Positions 1-12,700 of a DNA stretch of 64,000 bases are shown piece after piece. This DNA is from Sternotherus odoratus. Lineage: Eukaryota > Chordata > Testudines > Kinosternidae. A program made the translations under genes and the position numbers. A model generated the notes under the pieces. The model had not been told where the DNA came from and did no database searches. It was given only the letters and a program-made list of their open reading frames with translations. Each line of letters starts with the position of its first letter. Positions within the stretch are counted from its first letter, which is position 1. The stretch lies in the NCBI GenBank assembly GCA_032164245.1, contig JAVMKO010000003.1:6210651-6274650 (forward strand), written 5' to 3'.

Positions 1-1268
1 AAGGATGAAGTTAAAAGGAGATATTCATTAATTACAAATGCTGCTCAGAAATTAACAAAATTATGGCTTTATAAAAATATTGTTTGAGACCAAAGTGAAA
101 ATGTATCACACCAGTGTCCTAAGGATATCACTGTATGGTCTGGAAGCAGCTGCATTCAATAAAACAGGCGTCAGAATGCTGGTATTCTGATGCTTTACTA
201 AGTATAAATTCTCAATATAGTATGTTAACTATCTAGTATCGTATTATCAGTTTGACACATGGACTTGTGCATTAAAAATCCAAATAGTAATGCAAGCTAA
301 TTTATACCCCTCCCTAAAAAAGGACGTATAGAATGTCATGTTGACATGGGCAATGCCGCAGAAGATGCCAACATTCTCAAGGTAATTACAGGTGAGTCGG
401 CCAATGGTGCTCTCACATGTGCCGTTTCCATTAAGATAGTCTCCATTCCTCTGTTTATAAATATGAATGTTTTATTGATGCAGAGTTAGATCAAATATCT
501 GCCACCACATGACTTTCCCCCACCCCCAGCTGACATTTCATGCAGGACATATTGCAGTTTTCCTTTTGAATAGCAGTCTTTTCATCTGTTGGATGGCAGA
601 AACATACCATAGGTGATGTAGGTTAGCAGAATTTATCACATTACAGAGCTCTCTGAACTGCTACAAATGGGGGAAAATAGTACCTTATGCATGTCAGACG
701 TACAGCAAAATATGTTTTACTTTAATGCCCGTGTGTTGCTAATATAATTTCAACTTCACTGGTAATAGCAACTGATGTAGATGTACCAGAGATACAGACC
801 CTGTTCCAAGGAATCTACAAAGCAAGAGCACCTTCCTGCTAGCTGCTGAGTGCCTTCAACTCCCACTGAAATCAGTAGGCCAAATCTTGAAGCCGTTGCT
901 CTGTTTTTACTCAGCACAACTGTCGTAGATGGAGTAGAAAGAGAGTAGAGACTTCAGGGAGCTGCAGGAACTCAGTTTGTTGAAGGAAATGCTCATCAAC
1001 ATGAGGGATCCGTCCTTAAAGAAGGAACTTTCAATGTAAACACGAATATGGCAAATTGTGAGGTCCTTTTTCAGTTTTCACTCAGTCTTTATCAAGACAA
1101 ACTCCCACTGAAGCCAAAGGGCATTCTTCTGAGTTGGGACTTCAGGGTTCAGCACGTTAATAATAGGAAATTCCTGAAATTTTGGTTATCCCAGTGAAAT
1201 TCTACTTTTGTATACAAAATGCAATCTGCTCTCCAGGCCGTCGTAGTTACTTCTTCTATGGTATACTG

Positions 1269-2041
1269 CAGAGGTGGTCAAACGTTTTGGCCTGAGGGCC
1301 ACATCCCAGTTCCAAAATTGTACAGAGGGCTGGGTAGGGAAGGCTGTGCCTCCTCAAACAGCCTGGCCCCGCCCCTTATCTGACCCCCCACCCACTTCCC
1401 ACCCCCTGACTGCCCCCCTCAGAATCCTCAACCCATCCAACCACCCCCAGCTCCATGTTCCCTGACTGCCCCCTCCAGAGACCCCCACTCCTAACCACCA
1501 CCACCCGGGACCCCATCCCCTATCTAAACCCCCTGCTCTTTGTCCCCTGATCACCCCCTCCCAAGGCCCCCCCACCCTAACTGCCCCCCAGTACCCTGCC
1601 TCCTACCTGTCCCCCCTGCTCCCTGTCCCCTGACTCCTCTCCACCCCCACCCCCCATCCCCTGAGAGACCCCGGGACTCCCATGCCCTATCCAACCCCCC
1701 CATCCCCTGACTGCCCCCCCAGAAGCTCTGCCCCATCCAACTGCTCCCTGGGACCCGCTGCCCCTTATCCAACCCCCTGGCCCTGACCCCCTTACCACTC
1801 CATGCAGCTTGTCTGGCTCTGTGCAGCCTGCGGGAGCTAGACACGCCATTCTGCTGGAGCGTGGAGCGTGCAACACTCCTGAAGCCGCCAGCAGGAGCTG
1901 TGGGCCAGAGCGCTGTCCATGTGACATGCTGAGGCTGCAGGGGAGGGGATACAGTGGGGGAGGGATCGCGGGGAGCCTCCCTATCCAGGAGCTTGGGGGC
2001 CGGGCAGGAGGGGTCCACGGGCCATAGTTTGCCCACCCTTG
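1269..2041. mobile_element. hAT-type non-autonomous DNA transposon with C-rich interior
   Basis: The left end reads CAGAGGTGGTCAAACG and the right end TAGTTTGCCCACCCTTG, imperfect inverted repeats of the CAGGGGTGGGCAAAC type. Flanks GTATACTG and GTGTAGTG match at 6 of 8 bases, as for a hAT 8-bp target duplication. The interior is a C-rich run of loosely repeated units containing CCCCTGACTGCCCC and CCATCCAACC. A truncated relative lies at 46025. The long open frames here are low-complexity and not genes. Confidence 0.75.
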
Positions 2042-2255
2042 GTGTAGTGGATAGAGCAGTGGGCTGGGACTGGAGATACTTCAGTTCTGTTCCCAGTTTG
2101 GCCTGTTGTGTGAGTGGGGGCAAGTCATTTCACCTCTTTTTGCTTCAGTTTCCTAAAATATAAGACTGGGATAATGCTGACCTCCTTTGTAAAGAGCTTT
2201 GGCATCTACTGATGAAAAGTTCCATACGTGAGCTGAGTATTATTAATTCTGCACA
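2042..2255 (+). repeat. MIR-like CORE-SINE
   Basis: It has tRNA-like head wording (agtggatagagcagtggg), then the core (gggcaagtcatttcacctc...ttcagtttcc) and an end with aaagagctttggcatctactgatgaaaag. Order and wording match the amniote MIR/CORE-SINE plan. Confidence 0.7.
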
Positions 2256-3469
2256 TGTACCATGAGTGGGACTTCCACATATAGCTGTGGAAACTCTGAA
2301 GCTCTTGCAAGTGCAGAATCTGGACTAGAGAGAAAAACTGCAAAGATATCCACACTATGAGTCAGCGAGAAACACTGTAGGTACAGTATATGAGATCTAT
2401 AAGACAGACTCACAAATGGTAGGCCCTCTACTATAGTTCACTGGAAAAATATAGTAAAAACTGTTCAGTGCTGGTTCCTATATCTATCTTCCTCTCTTTT
2501 CCTTCCTCCATGGGAGGAGTGACACGCACACAAGACATTTTTTACCGTATTTATTTTTAGTGAACTCTATTTAATAGAATCCTTTAACTTAATGTGATGA
2601 ACGTGTTGCTATAAGTCATGCCAAGAACCAAACTTCTCCCGGGACTTCTCTGACCAGTTGGAAAGGAGCATTTTGGATATTTTATTGCATGGAAAGTGCA
2701 GCAGCTAACTACCTAGCACGTACACATGCATTATGCATTCTGGCTGCTTGGCAACAAGAGGGAGTTTTGCTGGCATGTGGGAGAGACCTGAAGGAGTCAA
2801 GTGCAGCATTATTGTAAATTTCCAGTGGCTTAGAGGGAAGTTCATTACTGAACTGGGTTGTGCATCTTAGTCATTTACAGTAACACTTTAAATATTTAAT
2901 CAGTCTCTCCTTCTTTCTTGTCATGGCCATTTTTCCTCAATTGATCTTTTCTGAGGGGCAGGGATGGGAGGTGGGGCAGCTGGAATGTGTTCATGGTGGT
3001 GGAATTCCATCCGATAGAGTAGGCCAATGTGAAATTAAATAAGGCTGTAATAGTACCTTTCATTCAAGTGCTTTTCTCGGTGCTTTTCATATGCACTAAC
3101 TAGCTAAAGGTGAACGTCAAAACTTCTGCTAAAAATAAACAGCTTCGTTAAGGTCCCAAAAGAGCCAGCGAGAAAGAGGAGATTCTATGGCTGCTGCTTA
3201 AAAATTATTGCTGTGGATTAAACAGGATTCCCCGTTCTTAAAATCCCAAACACTCTAAATTGCAGACTACCAGGGTTCTCCCCAAAATGAGGCATAATGA
3301 GTACCATAAATGAAGTAAATAAGAATTCTGCATGGACATTCAGTTTGGCAGGGAAACTGGGTTGTCTGTATTTCAGATTGTTCAGCAATCTAAGGAGTGT
3401 TCCCAAGTGGTGGTAGACCATGTCACTCATTATGTTGAAGAATGTCCATATGTTACTTCTCTTACACCT

Positions 3470-3560
3470 TACAGTGTCTCTATCAGGTAGGTACAGTAAG
3501 TAGCAATGTCCCCATTTTACAAATGGATAAACTGAGGCACAGAGGAAATGAAATATGAGC
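3470..3560 (-). repeat. MIR-like fragment
   Basis: Contains ccccattttacaaatggataaactgaggcacagagg, the reverse complement of the MIR core. Confidence 0.6.
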
Positions 3561-4056
3561 CTGAGCCAAACTCCCATTGAATTCACTCGACAAATTCTGA
3601 TGGATTTCAGTAGGATTTGGGTCAGCTGTAAGTGCACAATTTTGCATAGCAATCCAGCTAGTTTTTTGGGGTTTTTTTAATCTGGATTTTGACTAATCAG
3701 AGTTAGACACAGATTTCATGCTATGCAACTGATTGGTTTTTTGGATAATCTAAATCACCTGTTAGAGCTATGGGCATACACTGTGGATTGAAAATGACTC
3801 AAATTGGTAATCAGTGATATTTTCTGACACTAAGAGTTGTTTGGATGTTGAATCTATAAATGACATTTCCCCTCTGTTAGCACCAGAAAATTCCTGACCC
3901 AGCTCCACCAAGAAAACCTATCCAAATGTCCAATGAAGCAGGTGTGTCAAACTCAACAAATATTGTCAAGAATCAGAGAGGTGGTAGCCGTGTTAGTCTG
4001 GAATAGTAGAGGTAACAAAGAGTCCTGTGGCACCTTAAAGACTAACTAACGTATTG

Positions 4057-4094
4057 AAGCATAAGCTTTCGTGGGCTAATACCCACTTCATCGG
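4057..4094 (-). ncRNA. Hammerhead-ribozyme-like core, left arm
   Basis: On the minus strand: CCGATGA (canonical CUGANGA with U changed to C), GTGGG...CCCAC stem II, GAAA, then GCTTATGC. The box substitution suggests it is inactive or weak. No self-cleavage can be claimed from sequence alone. Confidence 0.4.
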
Positions 4095-4100
4095 ATGCAT

Positions 4101-4148
4101 CCGACGAAGTGGGTATTAGTGGGTATTAGCCCACGAAAGCTTATGCTT
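4101..4148 (+). ncRNA. Hammerhead-ribozyme-like core, right arm
   Basis: CCGACGA at 4101-4107, stem II strands at 4109-4113 (or 4119-4123) and 4130-4134, GAAA at 4135-4138, GCTTATGC at 4139-4146, then the U-H cleavage position. A duplicated 10-mer enlarges loop II. The same U-to-C change in the box is present as in the other arm. Confidence 0.4.
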
Positions 4149-4213
4149 CAATACTTTAGTTAGTCTTTAAGGTGCCACGGGACTCTGTTACTTGAACAAA
4201 TATTGTATTTCTT

Positions 4214-4307
4214 TAAAAAAACGAGGAGTCCGGTGGCACCTTAAAGACTAACCACCAGACTCCTAGTTGTTTTTGAAGATACAGACTAACACAGCTACCC
4301 TCTGATA
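4214..4307 (-). mobile_element. Second, internally deleted copy of the same element
   Basis: A 94-bp insertion flanked by ATTGTATTTCTT at 4202-4213 and 4308-4319 (12-bp perfect repeat). On the minus strand it begins with the same head as the 3967 element (atcagaggg...gttagtctg) and keeps the ggtgccaccggactcc end, but lacks the ribozyme-like centre. It landed partly inside the other element's target duplication. Confidence 0.6.
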
Positions 4308-6169
4308 ATTGTATTTCTTAGTTAGAATTCAGGTTAGAAGAAAACTGGTTTACATGGCCTCTGTCAGACTGAAGGTATCTCCGAGCTCTTTGCAAAGAGA
4401 CAGATGAAATACTAGTCGTATATTGTATGGAGAAGAAAAAAGGGAAGATCATTTTTTTAATTATCAAAAATATAGCTCCATGTCATGCCATGGATTTCTG
4501 AGCAGAACTTCCCACTGCTTTCAATGAAAACTATGGTTCAGGATAGCCTGTAATTAGGACAAAGCTCTTGTATGCTGGATAGTTAATAACTGGGGGCCAG
4601 ATGCTAAGGAAGAGGAACCCTTTATGCAGAATAGGATCCCATTGTAGCACAAGTCACAGGTTAGTTCCCAACTTCATGAATCCCATAGGATCTAGATGAG
4701 ACCAGGTCCTTCATGCACAGTGAATATTCTGGTGACCTTGGGAAGGACAATGAATGTGGAAATTACTCTAAAAACACACATTCCCCAAATCAAATAAAAC
4801 CAACTCCACATTCCCCTGAACTTTTACTGTTTTCGCTTTCCGTGATTCACTGAGAAATGTTAAAGTACTTGATAACAGATGTAAAATTAAACTCTTACCA
4901 TGTCATCTGTCTCTACACTGTTTATTTTAAAGACAAGTGTCATCAATTATCTGAAACGACAAGGAAAAAAAACCCAAACCGAAATGTATCCTTTTCCCGA
5001 GTAACTTAGTGTGAAGTGGCATCTCACAAGTGTTTTTGTTCAAGTCAAATGATGTAGTACATGGGAGTGTGAAAGCCGGGTTCAAACTCGGTGTGTATGT
5101 GTGACCATGGTTTGTATGGGGATATTTACTTTTCAATACAATACATATGTAAAGCTTTGTGTTTATTATACAATATGATCCCCTGCCTTTGATCTCGGAG
5201 GTTAGTATCTCCTAAGTACAAGGACTAGTATCCATCAGCCTTCATTTATGTTATTACCATCTAAGTAACAGGCTCTGAATCCAGTGAAAGTGCAGAGACA
5301 AATGCTGCCGGTTGTCATTATTGATGATATATGTCCTTGATACAAGTGCCTGTCTCTCAAGGAGAGGACTATTCATCTAATAGTCCAATGCTGACATTCT
5401 TTGCACCCTTCATTTTATTTTTGCGTGTTAAGTGGTGGAGTCTCTGAATGAAGATGTAGCATTTCAATTACTCCTCTCTTTTCTTCTGTGGCCGCCATCG
5501 GGCGATAAGAGCTTTGATTATAGACAAAAATACCACCTCAAAGACTCAATTATTACAGGTGAAATTAAAATCTGATTCTTTTATTACTGTTAAGGATTTG
5601 ACTTCAGAATTCCTGTATGACTTCCGCCAAAGAGTTTCATGGCTGTCAAAAATCTTGGAGTGGATTGCAGATCTTGACCATTCGTTAAACTTTAAGGGCA
5701 CAAGGTTTACAGTGAAAACATTTTGCTGATATTGATCCTCCTCTGTGTCTTACCACTGGCTATACCGAGTTATCTTTTCTCTGCACCACCACCATTTACT
5801 AAAAAGACACTCAATCCAAACTCTCCTATTTCTTCCTTCTTGCCTCAGTTCAGGGACTGCTGGTACCTTTGATCCTCAAAGAGCAAACCTTTTTGAGGTC
5901 AGGTAGCAGAATATTGTGGAAATCATCTGAATCCTTTAACTACAAAAAAACAATAACTTCCCCTACCTTGTGTAGATTATATGGAACCATGGACGTAATT
6001 CACCCTTCTGTTTGAAATTCCACCTGCTATTGATACAAATGGCACTGAAGATCATTAGAATTGGAGATTTTTTGTCATGGTTTTCCCAGTTTATCTATCT
6101 TATCTATTTGTTGTGCATTGGGCAGCACTTTATGTATAATCCGTTTCCCCTGTGGGCTTGGGGTATGTT

Positions 6170-6395
6170 CACACTGCATTTTTAACCCACAGCAATGAGT
6201 CTCAGAGCTCCAGTCTACAGACTCAGGCTCACAGTACTGCATTGAAAACAGCAGTGTAGTCACCGTGGCTTGGGGTAGGACTTGAACTCAGAATCCCGCC
6301 CTTCTCCCCAGGCTTCAAAGCCTGAATCTGAATGTCCACGCTGCTGTCCAAGTCAGACTCACTGCCACAGATTTGAAAATGCAGTGTAGACGCTT
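6170..6395. repeat. TIR repeat, GTATGTTCACACTGCA family
   Basis: Left end GTATGTTCACACTGCA and right end TGCAGTGTAGAC are inverted repeats, related to the element at 6524. Confidence 0.45.
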
Positions 6396-6523
6396 TCCTG
6401 TGTTTTGTGGGGGTGTTTGACGTAGCAATGTGGGAGTGAAAAGCATTTTAAAAAATGAGTGCGATTGTCAAACTAGAAAACCTGGCAGATAGACTCAGGG
6501 GCAGATATAGTACCTGAGAGTAT

Positions 6524-6776
6524 GTCTACACTGCAATTAACACCTGGGGCTGGCCTATATCAGCTGTCTCAGGGTTGCGGGGCTCAGGCGGGGGGGTTGT
6601 AAAATGATGGTGCGGATATTTGGGCTTAGAATGGAGCCTGGGCTCTGGACCCTCCCCACTCAGCTTCTAACCCAAACTCAAATGTCTCCCCCCCCCCCCC
6701 CCCCCCCCATTTACAGCCCTGGAGCTGGAGCCTGTGAGACTGACATGGGCCAACAGTGGCTGTTTAATTGCAGCGT
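6524..6776. mobile_element. MITE with TATGTCTACACTGCAATTAA termini
   Basis: Left end tatgtctacactgcaattaa and right end tgtttaattgcagcgtcggc are inverted repeats about 15-20 bp long. The interior is G/C-rich and includes a 21-base poly(C) run at 6688-6708. Superfamily not assigned. Confidence 0.6.
6688..6708 (+). repeat. Poly(C) homopolymer, 21 nt
   Basis: Uninterrupted C run inside the MITE; likely length-variable and error-prone. Confidence 0.95.
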
Positions 6777-7470
6777 CGGCTTCCTTGAGGCTACTGCTAA
6801 CTCATAGGTCGTAGGCAAGGCAAGAAGCTCTGCCTCTTATTAAGGGTGCCTGGCACTTCCCAGTATCAGGTTCTTTTTCTGTTGTGTATAACTTTACCGA
6901 ACTTTAACCATTTGGGCTGAAATTTTCCATGCTGGGTGTCTGCCTCCGGGTAAAGTTCACTGTGAAAAGCTGCAGCCAAAACAGTCCAGCTGCTTCTGAG
7001 AACAAAGCTAGAGAAAAAGATGTTGTTTTGCAAGGTTAGCAAAATACTGACCGCCTTTTCTTTGAAAAGATCGAGGACCCCCCGGCTTTGGAGCAAGAAC
7101 TTGAAATTTGGCAGCGGGGGTGGCCTCTGGGTCAGGGATGAGCCTTTTGCTGTTCTTGGGAAAACCCCTCCAAGTCTGGCCATCATATATAAACCTTCAA
7201 AAAATCTAGGTTTGCACATGCTCAGTAGAGATATCTAAGAATTTAGCAGCTAAAATTTCCAAAGATTCCATCCACCCTGGGCACGGTCCAACCCATCACC
7301 ACTCCTCCTACTGCTGACCAGACGGCACAGGCACTATCCCTGCAGAGCAAATAAGCGTGCTCTCTCCCCTCACTGCTCTTACCTGTGACCAGACTGCTGT
7401 CTTCACAGAGCAACTGATCCTGCTCCATCCCCTGGCTACCCTGAAATTTCAGCTCCTACCTGCTCTGCGC

Positions 7471-7599
7471 CATAGGTGCTGGAACAGTTTTGAGAGTGGG
7501 GTTGCTGAAAGCCATTGACCAAAACTGTAAACTCTGAATCTGATGGAAACCACTTCAAACCAAGAGGGTGCCGCCGCACCCCTCAGTATAGCACCTATG
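7471..7599. mobile_element. Small MITE with CATAGGTGCT termini
   Basis: CATAGGTGCTGGAAC at the left mirrors AGCACCTATG at the right. The 129-bp interior carries the phrase accacttcaaaccaagagggtgccgccgc. Family not assigned. Confidence 0.6.
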
Positions 7600-9135
7600 C
7601 TCTGGACTGGAGAGGGGCTGGGTCCTGCCTGCCTGTCTCTTGTGCTCTCGGTGACCCATCCGGTTGGCACCCAGGCAACATGGAAGAGGGAGCTGCCTGA
7701 CCTGAATGCAGAGGGCACAAAAGCCAGACCAGGAGCAGATCAGGACAAGGAGCTGCATGAAACTAGGACTTGGGAGGGCAGGGCAGGGAGAGAGAAACTG
7801 AGACTGGGAGTTGTTTGGGGCCACTGGAACTGGGAGCTAAGAGGAGGAAGTGGAGTCTGGGGTTGGTTACACAGGGAGACTGGGATTTGGATCTGAATGG
7901 GGGAAGAAGAGACTGGTATCCTTTTGCAAGGAGCCTGGGACAGGGAGCTGGGGAAGAGATGAGGACTGGTAGGCAGTGACGAACATGGGAGGCAGGACTG
8001 GGAGGTAATTGGCAATGCGGGAGGGGAACACTGAGATCAAGTGAGATGGAGAGACTGAGACTGGGTGGACAAGGGGACTTGGAACAGCATGGGAATCGGG
8101 GAGACAGACCTGATGAGGAGCTGATGTGTTGGTAGAGAACTGGTATTAGCAGGGGTGAGACAAAGAGCCAGTGGAGGAGGAGTTAGAGATGGTGATGGTC
8201 TTTCTCTGGCCTCATCTGGTCAGGAAATCTTTCAGGATTGGGACAAAGAAGGTCTGGGACCAGAGGAGATCGTGGGGGTGTCAGCTGTGATAGAGAAGCT
8301 CACTCCAGTAGCAGGTTTTCTCCCCAATGTTTCTTTCTTTGAGGACCCCCAATTAGGCGTAATATCTGACACACCCATTTTGGTTAATTGATTTTTAAGT
8401 TCAGACTGTTCTTGTTTACCTGGCCTGATCTTTGAGTTCTATCAGGAGGTCTTTTTGTGTGGACTCATTCAGTCCTTCCGCCTCCCTTTTGTACCTTTCC
8501 CTGCCTACATTTGTTATTAAAGGCTATTGTAACATCTTATGAACTCTCATTCACTCTTTACTTTTGAACTCACAATTTAGGGTAAATTCATAGGCCGAAT
8601 TATCAGAACAGTGGGCAGGGAGAATGAGGCTGGAATGATGAGCTAGGGCTAGAGAAGAAAGAGGACTGGCCAAGGAGAGGGTGGGAGGGATGGGTCGGCA
8701 GGAAGATAATCTGTGAGCACTGGAGCATGCTGCCCTCCAGAGTCTGGAATGAAACCTAAGATTCCCAAGTCTCACCATTCCTCTGATGCCAGCAAATTTA
8801 CGATCGATTGTCCTATTAGTGCCAGTGGCAGAGGTCAGTGTGGCGGATCTAAAGGTTCCAACCCTGCTCATGTGTCATGTGGGTGTCAATACGATGCCTC
8901 ACGAGGGAATATCTGTTTATTCAGTTTGCTTTTTAAAAAACTAGGAAATGACACACGAAGAAACATTATTAACATTGCAAAGTCAAGTACTCAAAAGTTA
9001 GGAAATGATGGAATTAGCTGTGCAAGCTTAATTCAGCCCCTTGTTTGCATGCATTATGCTACAATCTTTAATGACATCATCACATATTGTTTCTCTACTG
9101 TTGACAGTGTCCCCTTCAGGATCACCTAGAGCTAG

Positions 9136-9325
9136 AGGGGGGAGGGATAGCTCAGTGGTTTGCGCATTGGCCTGCTAAACCCCGGGTTGTGAGTTCAATT
9201 CTTGAGGGGGCCACTTAGGGATCTGGTGCAAAAAAAATCTGTTAGGGGACAGTACTTGGTCCTGCTAGTGGAGGCGGGGGACTGGACTTGATCACCTTGC
9301 AAGGTCTTTCCAGTTCTATGAGATA
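9136..9325 (+). mobile_element. tRNA-derived SINE of turtle Cry/tPolIII type
   Basis: The head resembles a tRNA: box A-like TAGCTCAGTGG at 9148-9158, then gcattggcctgctaaacccc, and box B-like AGTTCAATTC at 9192-9201. The tail (ggactggacttgatcaccttgcaaggtctttccagttctatga) resembles CR1 3' ends, as expected of a SINE mobilised by a CR1 LINE. It is a retroposon, not a functional tRNA gene. Confidence 0.85.
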
Positions 9326-9654
9326 GGTATATCTCCATATATTTAGACTCTGGTGTATGCACAACCCCTATGTAAGAGGTAGGCTGTAGAGCCCTACCCA
9401 GCAGTATGGTGCCTCTAGACACACTGTCCCACTTATGGCTGCTCAGCGCACACAGGGATTAGCACAGATTGGTCACCTCACTGTGCCGAACCTGCACCAT
9501 GTGTTGATGTAGACACTGGTTTGGATGATGGTCCCTCCTTCTCCCTCCCCCACTTCCAGGTGACTTGCTCCCCAGCAGAAGAAAGGTGCAAGGAATCTGC
9601 TCTTGTGTAGACCAGGCAAGACCACAGGCAGGACTTTTTGTGCAGATCACATAG

Positions 9655-9783
9655 GGCCAGATTTTGATACCTTTGCTCACGCCAAGTACGTTATTCTGGG
9701 AACAGTCCCATTGAAATGATGGGACTCCACATGAAGTAAAACCATACCCAGTATGAGTGAGGGTTTCACAATCTGGCCCATTG
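9655..9783. repeat. Palindromic GGGCCAGATTCTG-family repeat
   Basis: Starts gggccagattttga and ends cacaatctggccc, an inverted-repeat pair. Related copies are near 17785, 19700, 26845, 29468 and 35805. Confidence 0.6.
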
Positions 9784-12700
9784 TCTATTAATAGGTGGAC
9801 GTTGCTGGGCACAATATGTAGAGCTGGGATCCTTTTTCTCTCTTCCTGCATTTCATTTTTAATGTGGAGTGAAAGCAGGTAGTTAGTATACACAGGCTCT
9901 CTGTGAATACATAGCTCTGGAAGGACACTTGTTAAACTCTCTAATACAATGTGCCGGCTGTTAGAATTTTCTCTAACAAACCCAGTGAGTGTTCATTTTC
10001 CCCCCCACCATTAGATATCAGAAATGAACAAGACGCACGTCCTGTTTTTAAAATCAAGTCACTTTCCTGTACTCTTTGTGATTATTTTTTCTGCCGTTGT
10101 TAGAATTCAAATTAAAAAAAAAAATAAAGACTATAACGTTTAGTGTCAGTAATCATTCCGCCATCTGCTCAGGCAGGCCGCTTCCAACAAGCCGTTCTCA
10201 GCTGCAGAACATTCAGCTTACTGCTCTTCTTCCTCTCGGAGGCAGAGATGCCAGCAGTCCCTAAACTGTAACAGCATGTGCGAGGAGTTTTCAATTCAGC
10301 TGGAATTTTTTTTAAAAAGAGGAGAAAAGCAAAAGCATTAGTTAGGATTTTCCACTGTAGTGTATCAAAAACTGATCTGTTCCCAGTAGTAACAATGCTT
10401 TCCGCTCTGTGTAGCGGGGTGAGGTTAAAAAAATAAAATATTAAAACATATTTTAGCATCCGTCAGGCAGAATTCATCCCGGATGTAACTCCATTGACTT
10501 TCTGGGCTTCCATCAAGGATGAATTTGGCCCATATTTCCAGTGCTCACTGGGTTGTGACTTCTGCTTCTGGGAGTGTATTCCCAGTATCAGTTTTCTGAG
10601 GCTCTGAGACCTACCCTGGTGAACTATCATGCTGGACGGCGGTACACTTCTGCTCCCTGCAGCCTCTCCTTCACAGGTTCCAGGATGGAGGACGAACTAT
10701 TCCAGAAGGGCCCAAACTCTTTACTTAGGTGACCCACACAACTGCATTTTGTCTTTTTTGGGGACACATCATTACATACATGCATATCTACACACACACA
10801 CACATATATTGCACATATACATTACAGTAGGAGAGAAACTTAAAGAAGATATGTTGCTTGCTAGGGGGCTGTCTTACAGGGCAGCGAAATGCCAATTAAA
10901 GTGGAGGTCCTCCAGACCCCTATTTCCCCACTGCTCCCCTCCCCAGTCTGGCACAGCCTCAAGCCACCTGCTTGGATCCCCCCAACTCCTTTGCTCTCAC
11001 ACTCCCACCCCTGCCCTTCTTGTGGCTAGAGAATTCTAACAGGGCTTCTGCCCCACCCCTGCGGTTTGAGCTCATCACTCTTTCAAGTGAGAGTGGCAGA
11101 CAGGCTACAACACAACCAAAAGATGCACAGAACAGCCCTCCAGGGCTGGCTGTCCTGGAAGAGAATTGGCCTTTCAAAGACCCTTTTGTGCTTTGGGGGG
11201 GATCTAATTGAAACAGACCCCCAAACAACACAGATCCCCCTCCCAGCAAGAGGGCCTGTCTTCCCCTGCACTGAGGTGAGGAGAGCACCCCTGCTAGCTC
11301 CTCTTCTCCCCTTCCCAACCCGGTCCCTGCTTGGCTCCCCCTTGCTCTCACTCTCCCAGCCCTCCTACTCCAGCAGCCCCAGCTGACCCCTTTTTCCCAG
11401 TGGCTGGGCTGTGGTCGTTGCGGGCTGCTGACTCTCCACTACTGGCTCTGGCTATTTCCTCTGCACTGCTGCTGCCCGGACCTCACGTCCCAAGCTGCTG
11501 CCTGCTGCCCCTCCCCAGTGCAAGTGACAGGCAGTGGGCAGAGCTACCGAGGCTGGTGCCTGCCCCAGGCAGTGCTGAGGGGCAGTGCTAGGCGACCCAC
11601 ATGGACCCTTCCCACAACCCACTGGTGACTCGGTTTCCACTGTTTGGGAAATACTGGACAATTCCAAACCTCAGTCTCCTGACAAGCCAGGTCCATTGTG
11701 GGGTACAGTTCTACAAAATGGAGTGAGAGGCAGAGGGCACCGCCTGGCAGACTGACTTCACTGCCCGAAAAAGGAAGTCAGGGACCACTGTATCAGCTGT
11801 GTGTGCTTCTGCTTTGATGCCTGTCAAACAGCGCTGTGGCACCCTCCACCTAGGAGTGGAGAGGAAGCACTTAAGAGAAACATATAGCTAATTTAGAGGG
11901 CAAAGGGCAACATTAATTAGCTTGTGCTGTCCTTTAATGGTCTTGCATCACTGAATCCGCAGGCCATAGCTCTTGCCTCATCTGATGGGAATATAACCCA
12001 TCTGCCCAGTTTATGCATTGAAATTCCAAATGAAAAAGCATTCGGCATTGATGGACCCCATTCAGTTCCCACGTACTGCTGCCAAGCCTCTACAAAGCCA
12101 GAGTGAATTCAGGGCTCATTAGGTAGGCCTCAGGAGGCCTAAATCTCGAGACTTACAGGGACAACTCTGCATTTTAAAAAATGGTGCTTGGCCAGAGGTA
12201 TTCGTGATAAACCCGATGGGTTCTGGTGCGGTTCTGCTCTGAGAAGTCGCTCCAGTAGGAATGGCTTTGTGGGGTTCCATATTTGTCTCCCTGACTCCCA
12301 ATCAAATTTACTAGCCTTACAAGCAAACAAGATGTTAGTTTTCTGCCATTCCTGAATACTCAGCCTGAGATCTATGATTCAAGCTGTGTTCTTTCATGTT
12401 CCTGCGTTACCACCAGTAATCCTGACCCAGCTGAGGTGTATTATAGGTGTAGTTAAGGTGCAATTGAGGTTTAAGCCTCTAAAACACCTCAGTTGGCTTT
12501 GGGTGTATTGTCAAGTCTAACACAACAAGAGTGTGGGCATATTTCCCAATGCATGTTTGCCTGGAGCATGCTATTGCACTCACAGCAATTTTATCCTCAA
12601 CTTTAAGAAAAACACCAGTGTGAAAGGTGAATCTGAACTGTGTGCTATTTTAAAAGTACTTGTGATCCAAATCATCCTGTCCTTGCCTTCATTAGACAGG

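Larger units (their letters stand above)
3967..4194. mobile_element. Palindromic Penelope-like/retrozyme-like element with hammerhead-like cores
   Basis: A 228-bp insertion flanked by the perfect 12-bp direct repeat AACAAATATTGT (3955-3966 and 4195-4206). Most of it is a palindrome centred on GGATGCATCC (4093-4102), with arms from about 4012 to 4190. Each arm, read outward from the centre, has a CCGAYGA box, a GTGGG/CCCAC hairpin, GAAA and a GC-TTAT-GC mini-stem, the order of a type I hammerhead ribozyme with a short stem III. The right arm carries a 10-bp internal duplication. Assignment to Penelope-like elements is from memory of that family. Confidence 0.6.

Noticed and set aside
1354..2123. 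Several long minus-strand frames including one of 190 codons
   Set aside because: Composition artefact of the C-rich hAT interior; overlapping frames in several phases, and no domain.
7543..7896. 117-codon plus-strand frame
   Set aside because: Starts inside the CATAGGTGCT MITE and continues in purine-rich ctgggag-type sequence; overlapping frames on both strands and no motif.
9136..9210. tRNA gene
   Set aside because: Box A and B resemble a tRNA, but the unit is a SINE head followed by a CR1-like tail and recurs at 36939; no proper acceptor stem.
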